Shown here: one piece after another, positions 9,520 to 16,397 of the stretch
How the letters are laid out: every line of letters starts with the position of its first letter
Numbering within the stretch: position 1 is the first letter of the stretch
Assembly (NCBI GenBank): GCA_039193385.1
Contig: JBCCWR010000027.1
Coordinates: 1-22,261, forward strand
Origin: JBCCWR01 sp039193385
Lineage (GTDB): Bacteria > Verrucomicrobiota > Verrucomicrobiia > Methylacidiphilales > JBCCWR01
Reading direction: 5' to 3'
Length of the DNA: 22,261 nucleotides
Notes under the pieces: generated by a model
Database searches by the model: none
Seen by the model: the letters and a program-made list of their open reading frames with translations, nothing else
Told to the model about the DNA's origin: nothing
Made by a program: the position numbers and the translations under genes

Positions 9520-11019
9520 TTAGGAATCAAATAAAGTTTTTAAGGCTTCGGTATGAGTCTTATTTTGCAGACTTGCCATTTCAGGGTTGGCTAAATTTTT
9601 GTTCCAAGTAGGAATCACAGAATCCAGGCGCTCTGCGCATGCAGATTTCTGGAGCATCTCAGGAAAACACTTTTTTATAATTCCTAAGGCAATATCGGTT
9701 GAGACAGAGGCTCCAGGAGAAGCACCTAAGAGAGCACAAATTGAACCATCAGATGCGTTTACAATCTCCGTTCCAAAGTGGACGATTCCAGCATCTCCAT
9801 CTTCCTTTTTAATAGCTTGAACTCGTATGCCGGCATCAATGAGTTTCCAATCCTGGGTCTTTGCCGCAGGGAAAAAATTACGAAGCTCTTTCATGCGTGT
9901 TTGAAAGCTTTGCGTGCCTTGCCGCATTAAATAGTGCACGAGAGGAATATTGTAGATTCCGACTTTGATTAAGGATGCTATATTGTCGAGCCGTATGGAT
10001 TGAGGGAGATCAAGCAGGCATCCTGTTTTATGTAAAAATTTTGTGGTCCAGGAAGCGTAGGGGCCAAAGAGGAGTGATTTTTTGCCATCGATAACGCGCG
10101 TATCAAGATGAGGCACGGCCATGGTTGGAGCACTACCTGGTGACATGCCATAGACTTTGGCCTGGTGCTTTTCAACAAGTTCTTCTTGATCTGAAACTAG
10201 CCATTGTCCTCCGATAGGAAAGCCGCCTAAACCTTTGGCCTCTTGAATGCCTGACTTTTGCAAAAGAGGCAAGCTACCGCCTCCTGCCCCAATGAAGACA
10301 AATTTAGCTGTTCTAGAAAAGACTTCACCATTTACTAGATTTTTGATGCGAACATTCCAGACGTCCTTTTTTTTCTTTAGGTCGGTGACTTTGTGTTGCG
10401 TCAAAGCATGGCAATCTTTTTGAGTTGAGAGCCAATCAATGAAATGGTTTGAGAGAGAACCAAAATTAACATCTGTGCCATCGTTCATCCTGGTCATAGC
10501 CACAGGTGTATTGTCTCGTCCCTCAAGCATAAGGGGTGCCCATTCTCGTATCTTATCACGGTCCTCCGTATACTCCATGGATTGGAAGAAGTGATGTGAC
10601 TTCATTTGCTTGTAACGAGAACGCAGGAAATGAAGCTGCTTCTCTCCATAGACAAAGCTGTAATGAGGAACTCTGTTAATAAAATGATGAGGTTCCTGGA
10701 GGATGCCCTGACGAACGGCTGAAGCCCAAAACTGTAGCGAGTGTTCAAACTGATGAAATATTTCTATGGCTTTAGAAACATCCACTTCACCATCCTTACC
10801 ATAGTTTGGAGTATAACTTAATTCACAAAGCCCGGCATGGCCTGTTCCTGCATTATTCCAGCCATTGGAAGCTTCCTGTCCATAACTATGACAAGCCTCA
10901 TATAATTCTATGTGGAATGAAGGATTGACGATTTTGAGTAATGTAGAAAGGGTGGCAGACATGATGCCTCCGCCAATGATCAGGGCATCCAAAGGTTCTT
11001 TATTTGTATGATTTGACAT
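9520..11019 (-). CDS. mqo: Malate:quinone oxidoreductase family flavoprotein (possible L-lactate:quinone oxidoreductase)
   Basis: This 499-residue FAD enzyme is clearly of the Mqo family. It has the dinucleotide fold 'ALIIGGGIMSATL' (12-24), acidic Glu41 closing that fold, the family stretch 'SNGWNNAGTGHAGLCEL' (51-67), and C-terminal 'IVNASDGSICALLGASPGAS', typical of the FAD-binding end. Mqo enzymes are peripheral membrane proteins that pass electrons from (S)-malate to quinone. Context argues for another substrate: the ATG overlaps the stop of the sugar-kinase gene by one base (TAATG), with AAGGA about 9 bases upstream, so it is translated with the deoxysugar kinase and DeoR regulator. The L-fucose/L-rhamnose route makes L-lactaldehyde and then L-lactate, and at least one family member (Staphylococcus aureus Mqo2/Lqo) oxidises L-lactate. 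I call the family with confidence; the lactate role is inference. Confidence 0.93.
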   Translation of the reverse strand: MSNHTNKEPLDALIIGGGIMSATLSTLLKIVNPSFHIELYEACHSYGQEASNGWNNAGTGHAGLCELSYTPNYGKDGEVDVSKAIEIFHQFEHSLQFWASAVRQGILQEPHHFINRVPHYSFVYGEKQLHFLRSRYKQMKSHHFFQSMEYTEDRDKIREWAPLMLEGRDNTPVAMTRMNDGTDVNFGSLSNHFIDWLSTQKDCHALTQHKVTDLKKKKDVWNVRIKNLVNGEVFSRTAKFVFIGAGGGSLPLLQKSGIQEAKGLGGFPIGGQWLVSDQEELVEKHQAKVYGMSPGSAPTMAVPHLDTRVIDGKKSLLFGPYASWTTKFLHKTGCLLDLPQSIRLDNIASLIKVGIYNIPLVHYLMRQGTQSFQTRMKELRNFFPAAKTQDWKLIDAGIRVQAIKKEDGDAGIVHFGTEIVNASDGSICALLGASPGASVSTDIALGIIKKCFPEMLQKSACAERLDSVIPTWNKNLANPEMASLQNKTHTEALKTLFDS

Positions 11020-12512
11020 TATAGTTCATCCTTAAGTAAACGCTTAAAATGTTTTTTAGCTTCTGACCATTGTTCTGTCTCTAGATCTGGTTCATAAGTC
11101 TGAAGTTCTGATGAATGGGCAATTATTTGGCGTCCTTCTTTGAGCGAAGCAATGGCTCCGTCAGCTAACATTTGCACGAGGATATTGCCTAATCCTGTTG
11201 CTTCTATGGGGCCAGCAACTACTTTTGTTCCTATAGCATTAGCCGTTAATTGGTTCAGTAGATTGTCCTGACATCCACCGCCTAAAATGTGTAGCGTGTC
11301 TATAGTATTGCTCGCATAGCGAACCATTTTACTCCAGATCATGGCGTAGCGAAGTGCCAGACTATCATAAATACATCTAATGATTTCTTGCTTGTTACGA
11401 GGAATCGTCTGATTGGTCTTATGGCAATAGGCTTCTATTTTTTGCGGAATATTTCCTCCATCAATAAAACTGGGATCATCCGGGTTAATCAAACTCTTAA
11501 AAGCTACTGCCTCAGAGGCTAGGAATGTAATGTCTTTGTAGGGAATATCATTGCCTTCAGATAGCCAATGCTTACGCGTCTCTTGAATCAGCCAAAGCCC
11601 ACAAATATTTTTTAAGAAACAGATGTTGCCGTCAATACCGGCTTCATTTGAAAAATTATCTTCGAATGATTTTGAGTTGATAGCAGGGCCTTGTAATTCA
11701 AGTCCCATCAAAGACCATGTTCCACTATTCAAATAAGCCAGTGAATCAGATTGACTTGGAATTGCGGCGACTGCGCTATTTGTGTCATGCCCGCAGACGC
11801 TTATGACTTTGATGCCGTTTAGGCCTGTTTCATGAGAAACGGATGTTCTAAGTTCACCCAGCGCACTCCCTGGCTGGGTGATTTTCTTGTTGAACAATTG
11901 CGCTGGTAGACCAAGTTTTTCAATTAATGAATAATCCCATAGATTTGTTAAGGGATTATAGAGTTGTGAGGTGCTGACTATGGTTTTTTCTTGTACTTTA
12001 TTCCCAGTTAGCCAATAGCCAATCAGGTCAGGTATAAACAGTAAATCTTGAGCTTTAAGTAATGTTTCAGACTGGGATTTCAACTCAGCGAAGAGTTGAA
12101 AAATAGTATTAAAGAACATGGTTTGTAATCCGGTAGATTCAAAGATCTTCTGTTCGGATACAATAGAATGAACAGCGTCGATCATACCGTCCGTGCGCCG
12201 GTCCCGGTAAGTATAAGGCAAACCAAGTAAACGTCCTTCTGAGTCTAGCAGAGCATAATCCACGCCCCATGTATCAACACCCAGACTGATGATACTTGAG
12301 CCATATTGAGCCTGTGCCATGCGTAGACCGTTGAGAATATTTTCATAGAGACTCGTTATGTTCCAGTGAAGTCCGTCTGGAAGTTCCACAGGCTTATTTT
12401 CAAAGCGGCTGATTTCTTCGAGTTCAATGGTATGGCCATCAAATTTGCCCGCAAGAACTCGACCACTGCCGGCGCCTAAATCAATAGCAAGATAAACTTT
12501 GCTTAAACTCAT
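11019..12512 (-). CDS. rhaB: FGGY sugar kinase, rhamnulokinase type (likely L-fuculokinase/L-rhamnulokinase)
   Basis: This 497-residue kinase belongs to the FGGY family and its RhaB branch. The N-terminal phosphate loop is 'AIDLGAGSGRVLAG' (9-22), followed by 'LGVDTWGVDYALLD' (77-90) and 'YRDRRTDGM' (102-110), both typical of rhamnulokinases. The catalytic base should be Asp243 in 'GHDTNSAVAA', and the ATP site includes 'NSGTWSLMGLE' (262-272) and 'LHILGGGCQDNLLNQLTA'. It phosphorylates the ketose on O1 using ATP in the cytoplasm. Because FucI, FucP and FucU are encoded across the divergent promoter, the substrate is probably L-fuculose, with L-rhamnulose possible; no RhaA isomerase is present. 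The start overlaps the regulator stop by four bases (ATGA), and its stop overlaps the next start. The symbol reflects sequence family, not a proven substrate. Confidence 0.9.
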   Translation of the reverse strand: MSLSKVYLAIDLGAGSGRVLAGKFDGHTIELEEISRFENKPVELPDGLHWNITSLYENILNGLRMAQAQYGSSIISLGVDTWGVDYALLDSEGRLLGLPYTYRDRRTDGMIDAVHSIVSEQKIFESTGLQTMFFNTIFQLFAELKSQSETLLKAQDLLFIPDLIGYWLTGNKVQEKTIVSTSQLYNPLTNLWDYSLIEKLGLPAQLFNKKITQPGSALGELRTSVSHETGLNGIKVISVCGHDTNSAVAAIPSQSDSLAYLNSGTWSLMGLELQGPAINSKSFEDNFSNEAGIDGNICFLKNICGLWLIQETRKHWLSEGNDIPYKDITFLASEAVAFKSLINPDDPSFIDGGNIPQKIEAYCHKTNQTIPRNKQEIIRCIYDSLALRYAMIWSKMVRYASNTIDTLHILGGGCQDNLLNQLTANAIGTKVVAGPIEATGLGNILVQMLADGAIASLKEGRQIIAHSSELQTYEPDLETEQWSEAKKHFKRLLKDEL

Positions 12513-13285
12513 TGTTTATTCCCGAGTTCTGCAATCTTATAGGCAATTCCGTATTCGGCTAAAGATTTCCGAGCTGCCTCCGACAATCCTGAATCAGTAA
12601 TAATACAACTGATATTCTCAGTTCTGGCAAAGAAATACTCAGAACGTTTATTTAACTTTGTAGAGTCTAAAAGCAAAATGACTTGTTCGGCGATTTGCAC
12701 CAGACACTCTTTAAAAAGAGATTGAGCTTCAAAGGCTTCACTTGCGCCTCTTTGGAAATCAAGACCGACGCATGATATAAAGGCAACATCTATTTTGTGT
12801 CGATGCATTAGCTCCAGACTATTGTTTCCTATAAATGTTTGTGTTTTCTTGTGATATTGACCGCCCGTGCTAACCAGCTCGATTGAATCAAGATCTGCCA
12901 GAGTTTCCATGACACCAAAAGCATTGGTAATAACACGAATCGGTACATTAGGCAGGATTGATACAACTGAATGAACAGTCGTGCTGCTGTCAAAGGCATA
13001 GGTATGGCCAGGTTGAATTAAATTGATAGCAAGATTGGCAATGGCGTGTTTTTTTTCAGCCTCAATGCGTCGTCTTTCATGAAATGATCGGAGTCTAGGA
13101 CGTCCATTGCGAAGACTGGCTCCACCGTGAAAACGCACTATCTGGCTTGTTTCGGAGAGAAATTGCAGATCTTTTCGTATGGTTTCATCTGTAACCTGAA
13201 GTTCTTTGGCCAGAGCCATAGTACGAACCGTTCCTCTCTCTTCGAGTTGCTTCAGTATTTCTTCATATCGTTGAGGTGCCAGCAT
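12509..13285 (-). CDS. DeoR-family transcriptional regulator of the fucose locus
   Basis: This 258-residue regulator has an N-terminal winged helix (about 5-57: 'RYEEILKQLEERGTV', then recognition-helix region 'LQVTDETIRKDLQFLSE', ending 'VRFHGGASL') and a C-terminal DeoR sugar-phosphate sensor domain. The sensor retains 'DSSTTVHSV' (99-107, the phosphate-binding loop), 'VITNAF', 'STGGQY' (139-144) and 'LLLDSTKLNKR' (204-214). DeoR proteins usually repress until a pathway phosphate intermediate binds; L-fuculose-1-phosphate or L-rhamnulose-1-phosphate would be natural here. It is first in the leftward trio, overlaps the kinase by four bases, and faces a 120-base divergent control region rich in inverted repeats that are candidate operators. 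The start at 13285 gives the standard DeoR N-terminus. No Shine-Dalgarno is visible. Confidence 0.93.
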   Translation of the reverse strand: MLAPQRYEEILKQLEERGTVRTMALAKELQVTDETIRKDLQFLSETSQIVRFHGGASLRNGRPRLRSFHERRRIEAEKKHAIANLAINLIQPGHTYAFDSSTTVHSVVSILPNVPIRVITNAFGVMETLADLDSIELVSTGGQYHKKTQTFIGNNSLELMHRHKIDVAFISCVGLDFQRGASEAFEAQSLFKECLVQIAEQVILLLDSTKLNKRSEYFFARTENISCIITDSGLSEAARKSLAEYGIAYKIAELGNKQ

Positions 13286-13288
13286 CGT

Positions 13289-13314
13289 AATTTTCTAATA
13301 TAATTGGGAAAATT
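13289..13314. repeat. Inverted repeat near the regulator start
   Basis: AATTTTC (13289-13295) and GAAAATT (13308-13314) form perfect 7-base arms around a 12-base spacer. The repeat lies 3-29 bases upstream of the regulator ATG and covers the candidate leftward -10 element. It could let the regulator or another protein control the leftward trio. AT-rich composition lowers confidence. Confidence 0.35.
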
Positions 13315-13327
13315 TGGTATTTATCAA
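13297..13327 (-). promoter_or_regulatory. Candidate promoter for regulator-kinase-Mqo trio
   Basis: On the minus strand TTGATA (13327-13322) precedes TATATT (13302-13297). The spacer is 19 bases, longer than ideal; ATTATA two bases closer gives 17 but matches worse. Transcription would start about 5 bases before the regulator ATG, giving a very short or no leader, which fits the lack of a Shine-Dalgarno. Pattern match only. Confidence 0.3.
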
Positions 13328-13343
13328 TATTTTTGTTGGAAAA

Positions 13344-13371
13344 TATTTGAATTTTAGCTTTAAATCAAATA
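13344..13371. promoter_or_regulatory. Candidate operator: 28-base imperfect palindrome
   Basis: TATTTGA (13344-13350) and TCAAATA (13365-13371) are perfect 7-base arms; counting the inner bases, 11 of 14 positions are symmetric about the centre at 13357/13358. The palindrome overlaps the -35 and spacer of the candidate rightward promoter, so a bound repressor would block RNA polymerase. Further TCAAA motifs at 13376 and 13386 follow at 11- and 10-base steps. The DeoR protein encoded next door is the natural candidate ligand, by inference. Confidence 0.5.
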
Positions 13372-13375
13372 TATT
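13347..13375 (+). promoter_or_regulatory. Candidate promoter for aldolase-fucP-fucI-fucU operon
   Basis: TTGAAT (13347-13352), a 17-base spacer and TATATT (13370-13375) make a good sigma-70-like promoter (4/6 and 5/6 matches). The predicted start near 13382 leaves a leader of about 24 bases before the ATG at 13406. The 28-base palindrome overlaps it. An alternative, TTGGAA (13336) with TTTAAA (13359), also has 17-base spacing but matches less well. Confidence 0.45.
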
Positions 13376-13405
13376 TCAAATTAATTCAAAAAAATCTATT
13401 AGCTT

Positions 13406-15604
13406 ATGTTAAAAAAAGATACGGAATATAAATATGTTAATGATCTGTGGGATGATGATCTTGCTAATCAGTTAAACGATGTTCAGCGACTAGTTTACCG
13501 CTCAAACATTTTAGGAAAGGATCAACGTATAACAAATACCGGAGGAGGTAATACATCGGCCAAGTTGGATGAGGTCGATCCGCTCACCGGAGAGTCTGTA
13601 GAAGTATTATGGGTTAAGGGATCCGGCGGTGATTTACGAACGGCAAAATCAGCAAATTTTTCATCACTCTATCAAGAAAAACTCAAATCTCTGCAACAGA
13701 TTTATGATCAGACAGAGCCTAAGGGAGTTAAAACAGCTATAGAAGATAAAATGGTCGGGATGTACGCCCATTGTACTTATAACCTCAATCCACGACCTTC
13801 ATCTATTGATACACCTTTGCATAGTTTTATTGGAGCAAAGCATGTGGACCACATGCATCCCATTCCTTTCATCGCTGTAGCCGCGAGTAAGAATGCTCAA
13901 GCACTTACACAAGAGATTTATGGAGACTCACTCGCCTACTTGCCCTGGCAGAGGCCGGGCTTTGATCTTGGGCTTAAGATGCAGGAAATTTATAAGACCA
14001 ACAAAAATTGTGTCGGCATCAACATGGGGCAGCATGGTTTGATCAATTGGGCTGATGATGACAAAGTATGTTATGAGCGGACTTTAAGTTTAATTGAAAA
14101 GGCAGCTCGTTACATCGAATCCAAAGATAAGGGAGAAAAAACGTTTGGCGGCAGGAAATACACCAACCTGGATCCGGACTTAGCAAAATGCCTGACGATT
14201 GAAATATTGCCCTTCCTTCGCGGTGAAGTCTCGCGCGAGAAGCGCTTTATTGCCACGGTGGAGTGTTCAGGTTCGGTTATCGAATTTGTAAATTCCCATG
14301 ATGCTGCGAGGCTCTCTGAGATAGGAACTTCCTGTCCAGATCACTTTTTACGCACGAAAATTAAGCCACTCTTTATCGACTGGGATCCAGCATCAGGGGA
14401 TCTCGAACTACTTAAAGAGCTGATTCGGAATGGACTTGAAAAGTATAGAAAAGACTACGCTGCTTATTACGAAAGTTGTAAGCATGATGATTCGCCAGCT
14501 ATGCGTGATGCCAACCCAACGGTTATTCTCATTCCTGGGCTGGGGATGATTGCCTTCGGTAAAAACAAGTCAGAATCTCGTGTCACGGCTGAGTTCTATC
14601 ATTGTGCCATAGGTGTTATGCGGGGAGCTGAAGCTATTGACGAATACATTGGCTTACCGCGTCAGGAAGCTTTTGACATTGAGTACTGGCTTCTAGAGGA
14701 GGCCAAGCTTAAACGAATGCCTAAGGAAAAAGAATTTGCTCGCAAAGTCGTCGTCGTCATTGGAGCAGGTTCTGGAATAGGCAAAGAAGCGGCTATGCGT
14801 TTTATTGCAGAAGGAGCCCATGTTGTTTGTGCAGATCTCAACATCGAAGCAGCTCAGGAGACTGCAAAAGAAATAGAGGATAAGATCGGTAAGGGCATTG
14901 GGGTGGCAGGCTCGGGCGTTTCGTCATGTGGCAATGTGATAGGCCGCGAGGTTAACATTACGGATACTGAAAGCATAAAAGCATTGTACCAAGATACTAT
15001 TTATGCTTTTGGAGGCATTGACTCAGTGGTACTAACGGCAGGCGTTTTTATGGCTCCTAATGTGCATGGTCACTTTTCTATCAACCAGTGGGATACGGTT
15101 TTCCGTGTCAATGCCATTGGCCCCTATTTGGTGGGTGAGGGAGTGAAGGAAATTTTAAAACAACAAGGTGAGCATATGAAAAGTTCTATCGTAATCACGA
15201 CTTCGGTCAATGCGGTGGTTTCTAAGAAAGGCTCAGTGGCTTATGATGCCTCCAAGGCGGCTGTAAATCATACTATTCGTGAACTTGCTGTGGAGATGTC
15301 ACCCATTGCCCGCGTGAATGGCCTAGCTCCTGCCACGGTCGTGAAAGGTTCGCTAATGTTTCCCAGAAATCGTGTTATGGCATCCTTGCAAAAGTATGAT
15401 ATCGCTTATGATGAGAGCGAGGAAACAGAGACACTTCGAACTCGACTTGCGGAATTTTATGCCAAACGAACCTTAACTCAATCACCCATAGAGCCAGCAG
15501 ATCAAGCAGAAGCCCTTTATTTTATGGCCAGTGAACGCAGTTCCAAAACGACCGGGCAGATCTTCACGGTTGATGGAGGACTTCAAGATGCTTTTTTACG
15601 TTAA
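13406..15604 (+). CDS. Bifunctional class II aldolase / short-chain dehydrogenase (RhaEW type)
   Basis: This 732-residue fusion has a class II aldolase domain (about 20-430) and an SDR domain (about 446-732). The aldolase part shows 'NTGGGNTSAK' (44-53) for phosphate binding and likely zinc ligands His149 and His151 in 'DHMHP' and His210 in 'GQHG'. The acidic residue before them is Asp135 ('SSIDTPLH'), as in RhaEW-type enzymes, rather than the usual Glu. The SDR part has the NAD(P) loop GAGSGIG (453-459), 'NAG'-equivalent 'LTAGVF', Ser600, Tyr613 and Lys617 in 'YDASK', and 'TVDGG' (721-725). In the RhaEW family the first domain splits L-rhamnulose-1-phosphate into dihydroxyacetone phosphate and L-lactaldehyde, and the second oxidises L-lactaldehyde. 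Here it heads a fucose operon, so L-fuculose-1-phosphate may be the substrate. The start lacks a Shine-Dalgarno and is chosen as first ATG after the promoter. Confidence 0.92.
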   Translation: MLKKDTEYKYVNDLWDDDLANQLNDVQRLVYRSNILGKDQRITNTGGGNTSAKLDEVDPLTGESVEVLWVKGSGGDLRTAKSANFSSLYQEKLKSLQQIYDQTEPKGVKTAIEDKMVGMYAHCTYNLNPRPSSIDTPLHSFIGAKHVDHMHPIPFIAVAASKNAQALTQEIYGDSLAYLPWQRPGFDLGLKMQEIYKTNKNCVGINMGQHGLINWADDDKVCYERTLSLIEKAARYIESKDKGEKTFGGRKYTNLDPDLAKCLTIEILPFLRGEVSREKRFIATVECSGSVIEFVNSHDAARLSEIGTSCPDHFLRTKIKPLFIDWDPASGDLELLKELIRNGLEKYRKDYAAYYESCKHDDSPAMRDANPTVILIPGLGMIAFGKNKSESRVTAEFYHCAIGVMRGAEAIDEYIGLPRQEAFDIEYWLLEEAKLKRMPKEKEFARKVVVVIGAGSGIGKEAAMRFIAEGAHVVCADLNIEAAQETAKEIEDKIGKGIGVAGSGVSSCGNVIGREVNITDTESIKALYQDTIYAFGGIDSVVLTAGVFMAPNVHGHFSINQWDTVFRVNAIGPYLVGEGVKEILKQQGEHMKSSIVITTSVNAVVSKKGSVAYDASKAAVNHTIRELAVEMSPIARVNGLAPATVVKGSLMFPRNRVMASLQKYDIAYDESEETETLRTRLAEFYAKRTLTQSPIEPADQAEALYFMASERSSKTTGQIFTVDGGLQDAFLR

Positions 15605-15610
15605 AATTGT

Positions 15611-16387
15611 ATGAGTGAAACAGAGAAGGTTTTAGAAAAGCTTGTAAAGCTTTCTAATGAAATTGGTGTTGAGCATAGACGCTGGGCGATTTTGGGTGAG
15701 GGAAACACAAGCGCAAGGTTGAATGAAGAACAATTCTACGTTAAAGCTTCAGGTAGCAGCCTAGGTTCGGCAGGTATCGGTGATTTTACGGCTGTTTATC
15801 TTGAGTCCGTTTTAAACTATCTTGAAAAAGATAAGCTTGATGATGAAGCAGTGCAGTTAGCTTTGGATTCCATCAAAGTTTCACCAGAGGCCAAGCGACC
15901 TTCTGTGGAAACGTTCGTGCATGCGGTGTGTCTGAAAGAAGGTCTTTGCTCATGGGTTGGCCACTGTCATGCCGAATCGGTTCTGGCTGTGCTTTGCAGC
16001 AAACTAGGGGCAAAAGCTTTTCAAAAGCATATTTTCCCGGATGTTATTGTTGTTTGTGGCAGGCACATCGCTGTCGTTCCATATATTGATCCAGGCTTCC
16101 ATCTCGCTTTATCTGTACGTCAAGTTCTCAAAGACTTTCGTGCTTCTCATCATAATAAAGCGCCTAAGGTGGTCTTATTAGAAAATCATGGTCCCTTTAT
16201 TCTCGGACAAAGTGATATCGACGTATTTAATACTATGCAAATGCTTGATAAGTGGGCGCGTATATTAATGGCGAATCAGGCATTGGGTGGAGCGCGATTT
16301 CTTAGTGATGAAGATGCTGATAGAATTGATGCGAGGATAGACGAGGCTTATCGTCGTAAACGTCTCCTAGAGCAAAACAAAGAATAA
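15611..16387 (+). CDS. Stand-alone class II aldolase/adducin family protein
   Basis: This 258-residue protein is a single-domain class II (zinc) aldolase. It has 'LGEGNTSAR' (28-36) and 'VKASGSSLG' (44-52) for substrate phosphate binding, catalytic acidic Glu100 in 'RPSVET', zinc ligands His118 and His120 in 'GHCHAES', and His193 in 'ENHG'. All residues expected for activity are present, so it is not a degenerate paralogue. It starts 6 bases after the aldolase/dehydrogenase fusion and precedes fucP by 10 bases, firmly within the operon. It could be the true L-fuculose-1-phosphate aldolase, leaving the fusion for L-rhamnulose-1-phosphate, or act on another phosphoketose. It is more divergent than classical FucA (about 215 residues) and has a charged C-terminal tail. 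Specificity cannot be assigned from sequence alone. Confidence 0.87.
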   Translation: MSETEKVLEKLVKLSNEIGVEHRRWAILGEGNTSARLNEEQFYVKASGSSLGSAGIGDFTAVYLESVLNYLEKDKLDDEAVQLALDSIKVSPEAKRPSVETFVHAVCLKEGLCSWVGHCHAESVLAVLCSKLGAKAFQKHIFPDVIVVCGRHIAVVPYIDPGFHLALSVRQVLKDFRASHHNKAPKVVLLENHGPFILGQSDIDVFNTMQMLDKWARILMANQALGGARFLSDEDADRIDARIDEAYRRKRLLEQNKE

Positions 16388-16397
16388 ATATTTTATT

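Noticed and set aside
13286..13405. Bacteroidota-type promoter (TTTG and TAnnTTTG)
   Set aside because: No pair with the expected spacing was found; the TTGAAT/TATATT pair is the better fit.
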